DNA of 47,348 nt from Succinatimonas hippei YIT 12066 (GTDB lineage: Bacteria > Pseudomonadota > Gammaproteobacteria > Enterobacterales > Succinivibrionaceae), in assembly GCF_000188195.1 (NCBI RefSeq), contig NZ_GL830963.1, forward strand, positions 1-47,348, in the 5' to 3' direction. A model generated the notes under the pieces. It ran no database searches. It was given only the letters and a program-made list of their open reading frames with translations, and was not told the origin of the DNA. The translations under genes were made by a program, and so were the position numbers. Below, one piece after another: positions 32,801 to 40,570 of this stretch. Position 1 is the stretch's first letter. Every line of letters begins with the position of its first letter.

Positions 32801-33277
32801 GTAAATTTTTTGGGCTTTTTTGGCAAGTTCATTAACTCCTGCAGCATCGGTGTTAAGCAGGGTTGCCATTTGATCGATAAAAGCTCCGGTACCGCCTGCA
32901 CAGGCTTCGTTCATGCGCAGTTCAACTCCGTTTGTCAGGAAGATGATTTTTCCGTCCTCTCCGCCTAATTCAACGGCTGTATCGGCAGGCTCCGGTAATG
33001 ATTTTAAAAAGGCTGTAGCGGCGATAACTTCCTGAATGAAGGCTACTTTTAGGTGTTGAGCAAGGTAGAGGGCAGAAGAGCCCGTCAGATTGATGTAAAC
33101 ATCGGTTAAATTGAATTTGTCATTTAAAGATTTAAGACAATTCTGTAATACCGGAATAACAGCGCTTTGATGTCTGAGATAGTCTTTAGCGAGGACTTTT
33201 TTACTGTTATCTAATAGAACATATTTAACAGTTGTCGAACCAAGATCAATTCCTAAAAAGTAAGAGCTCTGTGCCAT
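29840..33277 (-). CDS. 2-hydroxyacyl-CoA dehydratase activase-type protein, duplicated BcrAD/BadFG ATPase domains
   Basis: 1,145 residues. Two ASKHA ATPase domains begin FLGIDLGSTTVKYVLLD (residue ~6) and FLGIDLGSTTIKSVLID (~330). Each has the two Cys positions that hold the [4Fe-4S] cluster in HgdC: NEACAGGTGAF with SRCGVF, and NEACSSGCGSF with TRCTVF. A Cys-rich link (FRCKGCNNHCLLTMNTFKSG) leads to a DUF2229/HgdB-like region (GIPRVLNIYEHYPYWHRLF, IPSQSLCYPAKLTHGHVVYL, FLLSQTCGPCRATNYP). Activases use ATP to send a low-potential electron to a dehydratase; the real partner of these fused forms is not known. It ends in TAA exactly where full-length relatives continue; the next gene supplies the missing part. 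Confidence 0.85.
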   Translation of the reverse strand: MAQSSYFLGIDLGSTTVKYVLLDNSKKVLAKDYLRHQSAVIPVLQNCLKSLNDKFNLTDVYINLTGSSALYLAQHLKVAFIQEVIAATAFLKSLPEPADTAVELGGEDGKIIFLTNGVELRMNEACAGGTGAFIDQMATLLNTDAAGVNELAKKAQKIYPIASRCGVFAKTDLVALLNQGVSREDIAKSVFDAVCEQAIGGLACGRAISGNVCFLGGPLTFLSELKESFKDKLNDKNTKFLEVEDSQYAIAKGSALALINEINDPLLKEKSQGVNLADIIKALDTADFKTQTVPFPALFNNEDEIKAFKERHNKERIEELPLSEASGDLFLGIDLGSTTIKSVLIDANCRMVDSFYANNQGEPLKRLLPKIKDLLKKLPQGAHIRSICTTGYGADLAKAALNAQFSEVETLSHQKAAYAFDPETSYVIDIGGQDMKCIKVKNGVIKGMQLNEACSSGCGSFIETFANQLNLKLEDFVNKAISSKSPCDLGTRCTVFMNSKVKQAQRDNVKIEDIASGLCLSIVRNALYKVLRIHDPSELGDHVVVQGGTFLNDAILRAFEMLVGKNVIRPNIAGLMGAFGAALLAKDRTTADTKELNLTDEVLSLDGVTTRQFRCKGCNNHCLLTMNTFKSGQKLIQGNRCDFAKRGGNKVKESAFIDWKLKKLFSREILSDDKAVRGVIGIPRVLNIYEHYPYWHRLFTELKFKVEISPASSKQIAELGNLTIPSQSLCYPAKLTHGHVVYLASLGIKNIFLPCIPREGKVFEESVDTYACPVVAGYPEALRLNVIKQYPGLKIFTPFLNLTKDSTVLKAVLECFPDIPRHEIKLAIRKARETLDEYRNELRKEGEKIFYTAKEKGQTLIVLAGRPYHIDPHINHGIPALIDSMGAAIVTEDAICHLAAHKVKLDVINQWAFHSRLYRAAQVVIENPHAELVQLVSFGCGIDAITSEQIKKQLEKNDRIYTMLKIDEGDTLGAAKIRLKSLLCAVGNAPEEPEIEEDNEPSLQNFNFMNNNLPFPRTLYVPQMAPIHFPILTEALASLGYRVKLLPEVSDKAIELGLKYVNNDACYPAIVVIGQLIESLVSGKLDSRSTAFLLSQTCGPCRATNYPALLKWALDDLGYNNVPIVTLSSSNIDSDALRLKLGLKG

Positions 33278-33767
33278 AGTTTTATTTTTATAAACCGAAT
33301 TATTGTTATTGGTTAATTTTTAAAAGATTTTTCGAAAGAATAATGTAACTTAATTCTTTAATTTTTTCTTGTTTGCTTGTTAAAAAATTGTCACAAATCA
33401 CAAAGAAGAAATTAAGTAAAAGTTTACGAGTATGTTTTGGGGAAAACAAAGATAATTTTTTTCAAAAATCATGAAATTATAATTAATAATTTGAATTTTT
33501 GTAGAAAAAATCAAAAATTATGTAAAAAATGGCATTCATGAAATATTTGCGCATTGTCACAATTTTTATGTAAAGATTTTTGTTTGTTTGTGATTTTTTG
33601 AAAAAACTTGTTGTCTGATACAGAACCTGTCGTTAACGGCACGGCATAGACGAGAACGTTTTAAAAAGCATTTTTCGAGAGGATAGCGGTTAAATTAACG
33701 CACTTTTTCAAGTGACTGTTAAGTTGGATAATCAATGATAGATTTATATATATATTTACGGAATGTA
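33278..33767. other. Long AT-rich upstream region of the dehydratase-activase gene
   Basis: No gene or RNA recognised in ~490 bp. ATTGTCACAA occurs twice (33387-33396 and 33553-33562); it contains TTGT-C-ACAA, a small inverted repeat. A longer TCACAAATCACAAA tandem is at the first site. These could be regulator sites for the leftward gene but no family can be named. Confidence 0.35.
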
Positions 33768-33795
33768 AAAAGCCGGGATGCTAGCGGCATCCCGG
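33768..33795 (-). terminator. Terminator of galM
   Basis: CCGGGATGC (33773-33781) and GCATCCCGG (33787-33795) form a 9-bp stem with a 5-base loop. In the leftward direction CTTTTTAC follows directly. It is an intrinsic terminator 10 bases after the galM stop. Confidence 0.9.
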
Positions 33796-33805
33796 AGATG
33801 TCGAA

Positions 33806-34831
33806 TTAGTTGGTTGTAAATTTATAGCAGATGGTGCGAGAAAGAGGCGCATCCGGTCCTACTAAAGGATTTTTAGCTGCAAATTGCGGCAGATGCGGTG
33901 CATCCGGATAATATTCAGGCTCCAAGCATAAACCTGCCTGATTGGGATACTCTTTGCCGTCGTCGCGGGCGATGATCGGATCGCCTGCGTGGACATAGTT
34001 TCCGGTGTAGAACTGGGTGGCCGGATAGTCGCTGGATACGCTTAAGGTTAATTTACCGTCATCTGATGTTACCTTGGCAAAAGGAGTAGAAAGATCGCCG
34101 TCGATAAGATACGGGTGATCATAGCCGCGGCTTGGTATCATCTGTGCGTCATTCATAAAATCAAGGCCGACTTGCTTTGCTGTATTGAAGTCGAAAGCAG
34201 AGCCTTTGATATCGCGGACTTCTCCTGTAGGAATTGAGTCTTCATCAAGAACCAGGATTTTATCAGACTTGATTTCAACGGTGTGGTTTAAAATTGAACT
34301 GTTGTAACCGTTTAGGTTGAAATAAGCGTGATTGGTAATACAGGACGGGCATTGGGCGTCACATTTGCCTAAATAATGAACGCTAAGGGAGTTGTCATCA
34401 TTTAAGGTATAGGTGACGGTCAAATCATAGTTGCCGGGGAATCCCATATCTCCGTCAGGGGAATGAAGCTGCAGGGTAAGAGAGTTTTCTCCGACGTCAA
34501 TAAAGGTGAAGCGGCGTTTGTCAAAGCCGTCGATGCCGCCGTGCAGGCAATGTTTGTTATTGGAGCTTAAAACATAATGTTTGCCGTTAACGTCAAAAGA
34601 AGAGTGAGCGATACGGTTTGCGTAACGGCCGATAGTGGCATTGAAATAGCAGCTTTGAGTAGACCATTTTTCAGGATCTTTAACCCCCAGCAATACTTCG
34701 CGCGGCTCTTTTTCACCGGGAACGGGGATTTTGATGGATAAAAGGGTGGCACCCCAGTCCATTACGGTGACTTTCATACCTGCAGGATTTGAAATTGTAT
34801 GAATGATGGGATTTAAAGAATATTGAGACAT
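33806..34831 (-). CDS. galM: Aldose 1-epimerase (mutarotase)
   Basis: Interconverts alpha and beta anomers of glucose, galactose and similar sugars. At 341 residues it has the family length. NHAYFNLNGYNSS holds the catalytic His, and GLCLEPEYYPDAPHLPQF holds the catalytic Glu; the N-terminal RYANRIAHSSFDVNGKHYVL and HGGIDGFDKRRF motifs are also standard. It lies downstream of pfkA in the same direction but after a strong terminator, so it probably has its own promoter in the 34832-34890 gap, where I could not place one with confidence. Confidence 0.92.
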   Translation of the reverse strand: MSQYSLNPIIHTISNPAGMKVTVMDWGATLLSIKIPVPGEKEPREVLLGVKDPEKWSTQSCYFNATIGRYANRIAHSSFDVNGKHYVLSSNNKHCLHGGIDGFDKRRFTFIDVGENSLTLQLHSPDGDMGFPGNYDLTVTYTLNDDNSLSVHYLGKCDAQCPSCITNHAYFNLNGYNSSILNHTVEIKSDKILVLDEDSIPTGEVRDIKGSAFDFNTAKQVGLDFMNDAQMIPSRGYDHPYLIDGDLSTPFAKVTSDDGKLTLSVSSDYPATQFYTGNYVHAGDPIIARDDGKEYPNQAGLCLEPEYYPDAPHLPQFAAKNPLVGPDAPLSRTICYKFTTN

Positions 34832-34892
34832 GTCGAATTCCTTATGAATGAATTGCAGAAGAATAAGGATTTACCGGTTTAAGCATTATCTT

Positions 34893-34918
34893 AAACAAAA
34901 GGCACCGCAAGGTGCCTT
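34893..34918 (-). terminator. Terminator of pfkA
   Basis: AAGGCACC (34899-34906) and GGTGCCTT (34911-34918) with a GCAA-type 4-base loop, followed leftwards by TTGTTTAAG. It ends the tpiA-pfkA unit. Confidence 0.85.
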
Positions 34919-34932
34919 CTTTAAGTTTGCTA

Positions 34933-35898
34933 TTATCTTAAAGCGTATGCCAAATCGTACATTTCGCTTCTGAACTGATGCTTCATGGTATTGAGGCATT
35001 CAATAATATCATAGTGAACTAGAGCTCCGCGCATAATACCGATGCAGCGGCCTGATTGTCCCTGATGCAGAAGTTGTACGGCATAAGCCCCCATACGGCT
35101 TGCCAGTACTCGGTCAGCAGCAGACGGGGTACCGCCGCGCTGAATATGACCTAATACGGTAGCACGGGTTTCAAGACCGGTTCTGGCTTCAAGTTCACTT
35201 GCCATTTGATGTACGTCGGTCTGATTTTCACAGACGACGATGATGGCGTGACGCTTGCCTCCGGCAATACCTTCTTCGATTTGGTGGTAAACAGTTTCTT
35301 TATCCCACGGTTTTTCAGGTACCAAGACGGCTTCAACACCGCAGGCAATAGCTGCTGACATGGCAAGGTCACCGCAGTGACGGCCCATAACTTCAACAAC
35401 AGCAATACGCTTATGTGAAGAGCAGGTATCACGCAGACGGTCGATGCAGTTTACTGCGGTATCAAGCGCGGTATCAAAACCGATGGTGGTATAGGTGCCG
35501 GCGATATCATTATCGATAGTGCCCGGAAGTCCGATGCACGGATAGCCCATCTCGGACAAGAGTTTAGCTCCCATGTAAGAACCGTCACCACCGATAACTA
35601 CCAAAGCATCAATACCGTGATCTTTCATCACTTCGATGCATTCGGCGCGTACGCTTTCGATTTTGAATGCAGGAAAACGTGCGGTACCTAGGAAAGTGCC
35701 GCCGCGATTTAAGATATCAGATACGGAGGTACGATTGAGCTCAATGATATTTCCTTCATGCAAGCCTAAATAACCGTCTCTTACGCCGCATACCTGATAG
35801 CCTAAATCAAGTCCGGTACGAACGACGGCTCGAATTGCCGCATTCATTCCCGGCGAGTCGCCGCCGGAAGTCAAAACACCGATCTTTTTTATTGCCAT
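34933..35898 (-). CDS. pfkA: ATP-dependent 6-phosphofructokinase
   Basis: Phosphorylates fructose 6-phosphate to fructose 1,6-bisphosphate in glycolysis. 321 residues, the E. coli PfkA length. [20 protein letters not shown] is the ATP loop, [15 protein letters not shown] and [20 protein letters not shown] carry the catalytic TIDND Asp, and [19 protein letters not shown] binds the sugar phosphate. Gly at the GGDGS position indicates ATP rather than pyrophosphate use. AAAGGAC lies upstream of ATG 35898. It is 44 bases after tpiA, likely one operon. Confidence 0.96.
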   Translation of the reverse strand: MAIKKIGVLTSGGDSPGMNAAIRAVVRTGLDLGYQVCGVRDGYLGLHEGNIIELNRTSVSDILNRGGTFLGTARFPAFKIESVRAECIEVMKDHGIDALVVIGGDGSYMGAKLLSEMGYPCIGLPGTIDNDIAGTYTTIGFDTALDTAVNCIDRLRDTCSSHKRIAVVEVMGRHCGDLAMSAAIACGVEAVLVPEKPWDKETVYHQIEEGIAGGKRHAIIVVCENQTDVHQMASELEARTGLETRATVLGHIQRGGTPSAADRVLASRMGAYAVQLLHQGQSGRCIGIMRGALVHYDIIECLNTMKHQFRSEMYDLAYALR

Positions 35899-35942
35899 TT
35901 AATGTGTCCTTTAATTATTTAATCTTAATGCTATTAAGCAAA

Positions 35943-36707
35943 TTAAGCATTAGCTTCAGCAGCTTCGATGATAGCGGTAAAATCCGGAGCTTTAAGTGAA
36001 GCGCCGCCGACTAAGCCGCCGTCGATATCAGGCTGCTTGAAGAGATCGGGAGCGGTTTTGGCATTGCATGAACCGCCGTAAAGAATACGAACGCCGGCTG
36101 CTACATCGGCATCAAATGATGCAAGATAGGCACGGATGTCAGCGTGAACTTTTTCAGCAATTTCCGGGGTAGCGGTTTTGCCGGTACCGATTGCCCAAAT
36201 CGGCTCGTAAGCAATAACTGCGTTCTTGAATGATTCGATGCCGCATAAATCGATAACTGCTTTAAGTTCGGCACGGACAATGTCCATAGTGCGGCCGGCA
36301 TCAAATTCAGCTTCTGATTCGCCGACGCAAAGCACCGGAATAAGAACGTTTTCCTGAGCTGCCTTATATTTTGCAGCAACGCATTCGTTTGACTCTTTAT
36401 GATATTCACGACGCTCGGAGTGTCCTACGATTGCATAGGTGCAACCGAATTCACGAAGCATGGTCGGGGAGTTTTCACCGGTGAAGGCACCTTTGGTGTG
36501 GACGTCGCAATCCTCTGAACCCCACTGTAATTTTGATCCGGAAGCAAGATCTTCAACCATTCCGATGAATACGGCCGGAGCGCAAACGGCAACATCTACT
36601 TTGGCTGCGGCTTTATCGGCCGGGGCTTTGAGAGCATTTACCAATGCGGTGACAGATTCTTTAGTTCCGTTGAGTTTCCAGTTGCCCATTACAAGAGGTT
36701 TTCTCAT
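35943..36707 (-). CDS. tpiA: Triose-phosphate isomerase
   Basis: Interconverts dihydroxyacetone phosphate and glyceraldehyde 3-phosphate. 254 residues. Catalytic motifs are all present: GNWKLNGTK (Lys), YAIVGHSERREYH (His) and IAYEPIWAIGTGKTATPEIA (Glu plus loop 6). GAGG about 10 bases before ATG 36707 is the ribosome-binding site. It leads the tpiA-pfkA pair, so two glycolytic steps that flank the aldolase reaction are co-expressed. A LacI-type operator candidate lies ~155 bp upstream. Confidence 0.96.
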   Translation of the reverse strand: MRKPLVMGNWKLNGTKESVTALVNALKAPADKAAAKVDVAVCAPAVFIGMVEDLASGSKLQWGSEDCDVHTKGAFTGENSPTMLREFGCTYAIVGHSERREYHKESNECVAAKYKAAQENVLIPVLCVGESEAEFDAGRTMDIVRAELKAVIDLCGIESFKNAVIAYEPIWAIGTGKTATPEIAEKVHADIRAYLASFDADVAAGVRILYGGSCNAKTAPDLFKQPDIDGGLVGGASLKAPDFTAIIEAAEANA

Positions 36708-36859
36708 GATTGATCGTCCTCATTAAAAATGATTAAAAACTAAGGTTATGCAGATATTAGCTCATCTCAATAAGCTTAATCAAGTTTGCAAGATGTGAGA
36801 ATATTCCGCATTCATCCTAACTTAACTTAGGTTTATTTTACATCTTTTAAAAGGATATA

Positions 36860-36873
36860 TGTAAACGTTTTCA
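36860..36873. promoter_or_regulatory. LacI/GalR-type operator upstream of tpiA-pfkA (Cra-like)
   Basis: TGTAAACGTTTTCA is palindromic around the central CG (TG-N-AAACGTTT-N-CA). That is the form used by LacI-family regulators including Cra and CcpA. On the minus strand it overlaps a TTTACA -35 candidate. Cra controls glycolytic genes in enteric bacteria, which fits the target; identity of the regulator is inference. Confidence 0.5.
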
Positions 36874-37054
36874 CAAATTAATCTCATATTTATGAGCTTT
36901 AAGTATGAGTGTTAAATTTATGAAAAGAACTAATTGGCTGAAATAGTAGATTAAAGTGGCAAATTTTACCGGGAAAACAAAAAAGCATAATTAAAGAATA
37001 CGGAAAAATATTTCTTTCTTTTTAAAAATAGGTGTCTTTTTTGGTGCAATCCGT

Positions 37055-37083
37055 TTGACAAAGGGGCTTGCTACAGTAAAAAT
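37055..37083 (+). promoter_or_regulatory. Promoter of the thrABC operon
   Basis: TTGACA (37055-37060), 16-17 bp, then TAAAAAT (37077-37083). The -35 is perfect and the -10 is fair. It is ~50 bp before ATG 37136. Confidence 0.6.
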
Positions 37084-37135
37084 GGTGTATTTACATAACA
37101 TAATAGTGATTGATGTTTAAATAACAGGAGCATTT

Positions 37136-39598
37136 ATGCGCGTTCTTAAGTTCGGCGGTACTTCAGTAGCGAATGCCGAGCGCTTTTTAAATGTTGCGGA
37201 CATTGCAGCAAATACGGCAAAACAGACTGAAACAGCTTTAGTATTGTCAGCTCCTGCCAAAATTACTAACCTTTTGGTCTCTTTGGTCAAAAGTGCTGTA
37301 AGCGGCAAGGACGGACAGGAAGAGTTTACCGCGATCCGTAATATTATTGAGCCTCTTATCGCATCCTTAAAGAAAGAATACCCTGAGTTAAATCAAGATT
37401 TCTTATTAAATGAGTTCAATACTACATTAGATCTTATAAATAGAAGAGTTCACGGTATTGCATTATTAGGGCAATGTCCCGAGCTTGTCGAAGCCTTTAT
37501 CGAAAGCCGCGGCGAGAGTTTTTCTATAGCGATTATGGGCGAACTTTTGCGCGTGCGCGGGCATAAGGTCAGAATTATCGATCCTGTTGCCGTGCTTGTA
37601 ACCGAAGGCGGGATCATGGAGTCTTCGGTAAATATTGACTTGTCGCGTCAAAGATATCAGATGCTGCCGAAGATTGAAGGGGCCATTACTTTAATGGCGG
37701 GATTTTGCGGCGGCAATCAGAAGGGCGAGCTCGTTCTTTTAGGCAGAAACGGCTCTGATTATTCAGCGGCTTGTCTTGCTGCAATATCAAATGCCGAATG
37801 CTGTGAGATTTGGACTGATGTCGACGGAGTATACAGCTGTGATCCGCGTGCGGTTCCTGATGCGGTATTGTTAAGAAGAATGTCTTATAAAGAGGCGATG
37901 GAACTTTCTTATTTCGGTGCTAAAGTGCTGCATCCCCGCACTATTTCTCCGATAGCAAGATTCCATATCCCGTGCCTTATCAAAAATACCATGAATCCTC
38001 AGGGTGAAGGTACTTTAATTGCGGAAGAAACCGATCGTTCCATGCCGATAAAAGGCATTTCCGACTTAAAGAACGTTTCTTTGGTCAACGTGTCGGGCCC
38101 GGGAATGAAAGGAATGGTGGGCATGGCCGGAAGATTGTTCACTGCAGTATCCCAGGCTCAGGTATCTTTGGTGCTTATTACCCAGTCATCTTCAGAATAC
38201 TCGATTTCTTTTTGTATTCATACTCAGGACGTGATGCGCACAAGACGCGCAATTGAAGATGAATTTGCTCTTGAGCTTCATGAAGGTCTTCTTGATCCGG
38301 TAGAGATTGTCGACAAATGTGCGGTAATTTCCGTAGTCGGTGACGGCATGAAGACTTTAAGGGGTATTTCAGGTAAGTTTTTCAGGGCATTAGCTCAGGC
38401 AAATATCAATGTAAGAGCTATAGCGCAAGGTTCATCCGAGCGTTCAATTTCAGCAGTAATCGGTGAAGCAAAAGCCGCCGAGGCCGTTGCCGTTTGCCAT
38501 ATGAACTTCTTTAATTCCCGCCAGATTTTGGATTTGGTGGTTGTAGGAGTAGGCGGAGTTGGCGGAGCTTTGCTTTCGCAGGTTAAAAAACAGCGTCAGG
38601 AGCTTTTGGATGCTCACGGTATTGAAATAAGAGTTGTCGGCATTGCTAATTCAAAGCATTTTATTACTAACGCAAGCGGAATTAACCTGGATAACTATCT
38701 TGAAGAACTGACATCCTCAAACAGCAGGCCTTTTTCAATTGCTGATGCAAAATCGCTTATTGAGGATTCGCACCTTGTTAATCCTGTTTTCGTCGATTGT
38801 ACCTCAGATGAAAGAATTGCCTTATCTTATATAGAGTTGATGCAGATAGGTTATCACGTCGTGACTCCGAATAAGAAGGCTAATACCGGTACTTATGATT
38901 ATTATGAAGGCCTGCGGCATACGGCTCGTCTTTGCCATCGCAAATTCTTATATGAGGCTAATGTCGGCGCCGGTCTTCCCGTGATCGGAACACTGCAGAA
39001 CCTGCTTGCAGCAGGCGACAGCCTGATTGAGTTTTCCGGCATTATGTCAGGAACCTTATCTTATATTTTCGGACTGGTCGAAGACGGCATGACCTTATCT
39101 GAAGCTACTAAGGATGCTTATGAAAAAGGATTCAGCGAGCCCAACCCCCGTGACGATCTTGAAGGTATGGACGTCGGTAGAAAACTGCTTATTTTGGCCC
39201 GCGAGTGCGGCTGCAATCTAGAGCTTTCCGATGTCGAAATAGAAAGTGTCGTACCGCAAAACTTTTTGCAGGGATCAAATGCAAAAGAGGTTCTTGAAAG
39301 TTTGAAAGGAGCGGACGATATTTTTGAAAAGCGCGTCAAAGAAGCCAAGCGTGACGGTAAAGTTCTGCGCTATGTTGCAACCATTAAAAACGGAAAATGC
39401 ACTTGCAAAGTTGAGGCTGTAGGATCACAGAATCCTTTATTTAAAGTTCGCGGCGGCGAAAACGCTTTAGCCTTTACCTCTGCTTATTATCAGCCGATTC
39501 CGCTGGTTATTCGCGGATACGGAGCCGGTACGGCAGTAACAGCGGCAGGTGTGTTCTCGGATATTCTGCGTTTGCAGAACTGGACTCGTGAGGGTTGA
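37136..39598 (+). CDS. thrA: Bifunctional aspartokinase I / homoserine dehydrogenase I
   Basis: Catalyses the first and third steps of threonine synthesis. 820 residues, the same as E. coli ThrA. The kinase part starts RVLKFGGTSVANAERFLNVA and contains GRNGSDYSAACLAAISNAEC and SYFGAKVLHPRTISP. Two ACT domains (about 310-460) carry threonine feedback control (ISDLKNVSLVNVSGPGMKGM; KCAVISVVGDGMKTLRGISG). The dehydrogenase begins VVGVGGVGGALLSQV, with SGTLSYIFGLVEDGM and DVGRKLLILARECG. AGGAG precedes the ATG by 5 bases. It begins thrABC, and thrB starts 3 bases after it. Confidence 0.97.
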   Translation: MRVLKFGGTSVANAERFLNVADIAANTAKQTETALVLSAPAKITNLLVSLVKSAVSGKDGQEEFTAIRNIIEPLIASLKKEYPELNQDFLLNEFNTTLDLINRRVHGIALLGQCPELVEAFIESRGESFSIAIMGELLRVRGHKVRIIDPVAVLVTEGGIMESSVNIDLSRQRYQMLPKIEGAITLMAGFCGGNQKGELVLLGRNGSDYSAACLAAISNAECCEIWTDVDGVYSCDPRAVPDAVLLRRMSYKEAMELSYFGAKVLHPRTISPIARFHIPCLIKNTMNPQGEGTLIAEETDRSMPIKGISDLKNVSLVNVSGPGMKGMVGMAGRLFTAVSQAQVSLVLITQSSSEYSISFCIHTQDVMRTRRAIEDEFALELHEGLLDPVEIVDKCAVISVVGDGMKTLRGISGKFFRALAQANINVRAIAQGSSERSISAVIGEAKAAEAVAVCHMNFFNSRQILDLVVVGVGGVGGALLSQVKKQRQELLDAHGIEIRVVGIANSKHFITNASGINLDNYLEELTSSNSRPFSIADAKSLIEDSHLVNPVFVDCTSDERIALSYIELMQIGYHVVTPNKKANTGTYDYYEGLRHTARLCHRKFLYEANVGAGLPVIGTLQNLLAAGDSLIEFSGIMSGTLSYIFGLVEDGMTLSEATKDAYEKGFSEPNPRDDLEGMDVGRKLLILARECGCNLELSDVEIESVVPQNFLQGSNAKEVLESLKGADDIFEKRVKEAKRDGKVLRYVATIKNGKCTCKVEAVGSQNPLFKVRGGENALAFTSAYYQPIPLVIRGYGAGTAVTAAGVFSDILRLQNWTREG

Positions 39599-39601
39599 TT
39601 T

Positions 39602-40570
39602 ATGACTAAGGCATATAGAGCTTATGCTCCCGCGTCAGCGGCTAATTTATCCGTAGGCTTTGATTTGCTCGGCGCTGCTTTAAGACCGATTTCAGGTCAG
39701 CCTTTAGGTGATTTTGTTACCGTAAATGAAAATCCGGGATGTAACGGCTGCCAGGTAACGACCAAGGGCAGATTTGTTCATAAATTGCCAACCGACCCCA
39801 GAAAGAATATCGTTTTTGATGCGTATAACGCATACAAAAAAGCTCTTGAGTCACAGGGGAAAAAAGCGCTGAATTTATCCATTGTGCTTGAAAAAAATCT
39901 TCCCGTATGTTCGGGATTGGGGTCAAGCGCAGCATCCGTCGTGGCTGCCGTTGTAGCCCTTGACGCCATTCACGGCAATGCCCTCGGGGAAGAGGGAAAG
40001 ATTAAATTAATGGGTGAGCTTGAAGGAAAAATTTCAGGTTCTATTCATTATGATAACGTTGCTCCCTGCTATTACGGCGGATTGCAGTTAATAATCGGAG
40101 AACACGGTGTTATAAGTCAAAGTCTTGAGCCGTTTAAAGATTGGTATTGGGTGTCATGTTTCCCCGGCATAAAAGTTTCCACTGCGGCGGCCCGTTCTAT
40201 ATTGCCGGCGCAATATCGCAGACAAGATGTAATAACTTATGGCAGACGTTTGGCGACTTTCGTTCATGCCTGTCATACGCGTAATGAGAAATTAGCTGCT
40301 GCCTGCCTTATTGATGTTATTGCCGAGCCGTATCGTGCGCAATTGATTCCGGGATTTGATCTGGCAAGAAGCTACGGAGCGGCTTTGGGTGCTTTGGCGA
40401 CAGGGATCTCAGGTTCCGGATCTTCGATTTTTTCAATTTTTACCGATAAAGATGATGCTTTTGAAATGAAAGAATGGCTTGAGCGTAATTTTATTGCCAA
40501 TGAGGACGGTTTTGCTCATGTCTGCTTTATTGATGAAAAAGGATCAACAGTGGAAGAGGTTGAGATTTAA
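39602..40570 (+). CDS. thrB: Homoserine kinase
   Basis: Phosphorylates homoserine with ATP, the fourth step to threonine. A GHMP kinase of 322 residues: PASAANLSVGFDLLGAAL at the N-terminus, LPVCSGLGSSAASVVAAVVA is the phosphate loop, and GISGSGSSIFSIF the C-terminal signature. The start follows thrA by 3 bases and the stop overlaps the thrC ATG by one base, so the three genes are translationally coupled. Confidence 0.96.
   Translation: MTKAYRAYAPASAANLSVGFDLLGAALRPISGQPLGDFVTVNENPGCNGCQVTTKGRFVHKLPTDPRKNIVFDAYNAYKKALESQGKKALNLSIVLEKNLPVCSGLGSSAASVVAAVVALDAIHGNALGEEGKIKLMGELEGKISGSIHYDNVAPCYYGGLQLIIGEHGVISQSLEPFKDWYWVSCFPGIKVSTAAARSILPAQYRRQDVITYGRRLATFVHACHTRNEKLAAACLIDVIAEPYRAQLIPGFDLARSYGAALGALATGISGSGSSIFSIFTDKDDAFEMKEWLERNFIANEDGFAHVCFIDEKGSTVEEVEI

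Larger units (their letters stand above)
36708..37135. other. Divergent gap between tpiA and thrA
   Basis: About 430 bp with promoters for both directions and no coding frame that I believe. It contains a LacI-type palindrome (36860-36873), a small palindrome CCTAACTTAACTTAGG (36817-36832) and the thrA promoter. I see no Thr/Ile-rich leader peptide or attenuator before thrA, unlike in E. coli. Confidence 0.45.

Noticed and set aside
37061-37135. Threonine attenuator leader peptide before thrA
   Set aside because: No short frame with clustered Thr/Ile codons and no terminator/antiterminator pair between the promoter and ATG 37136.
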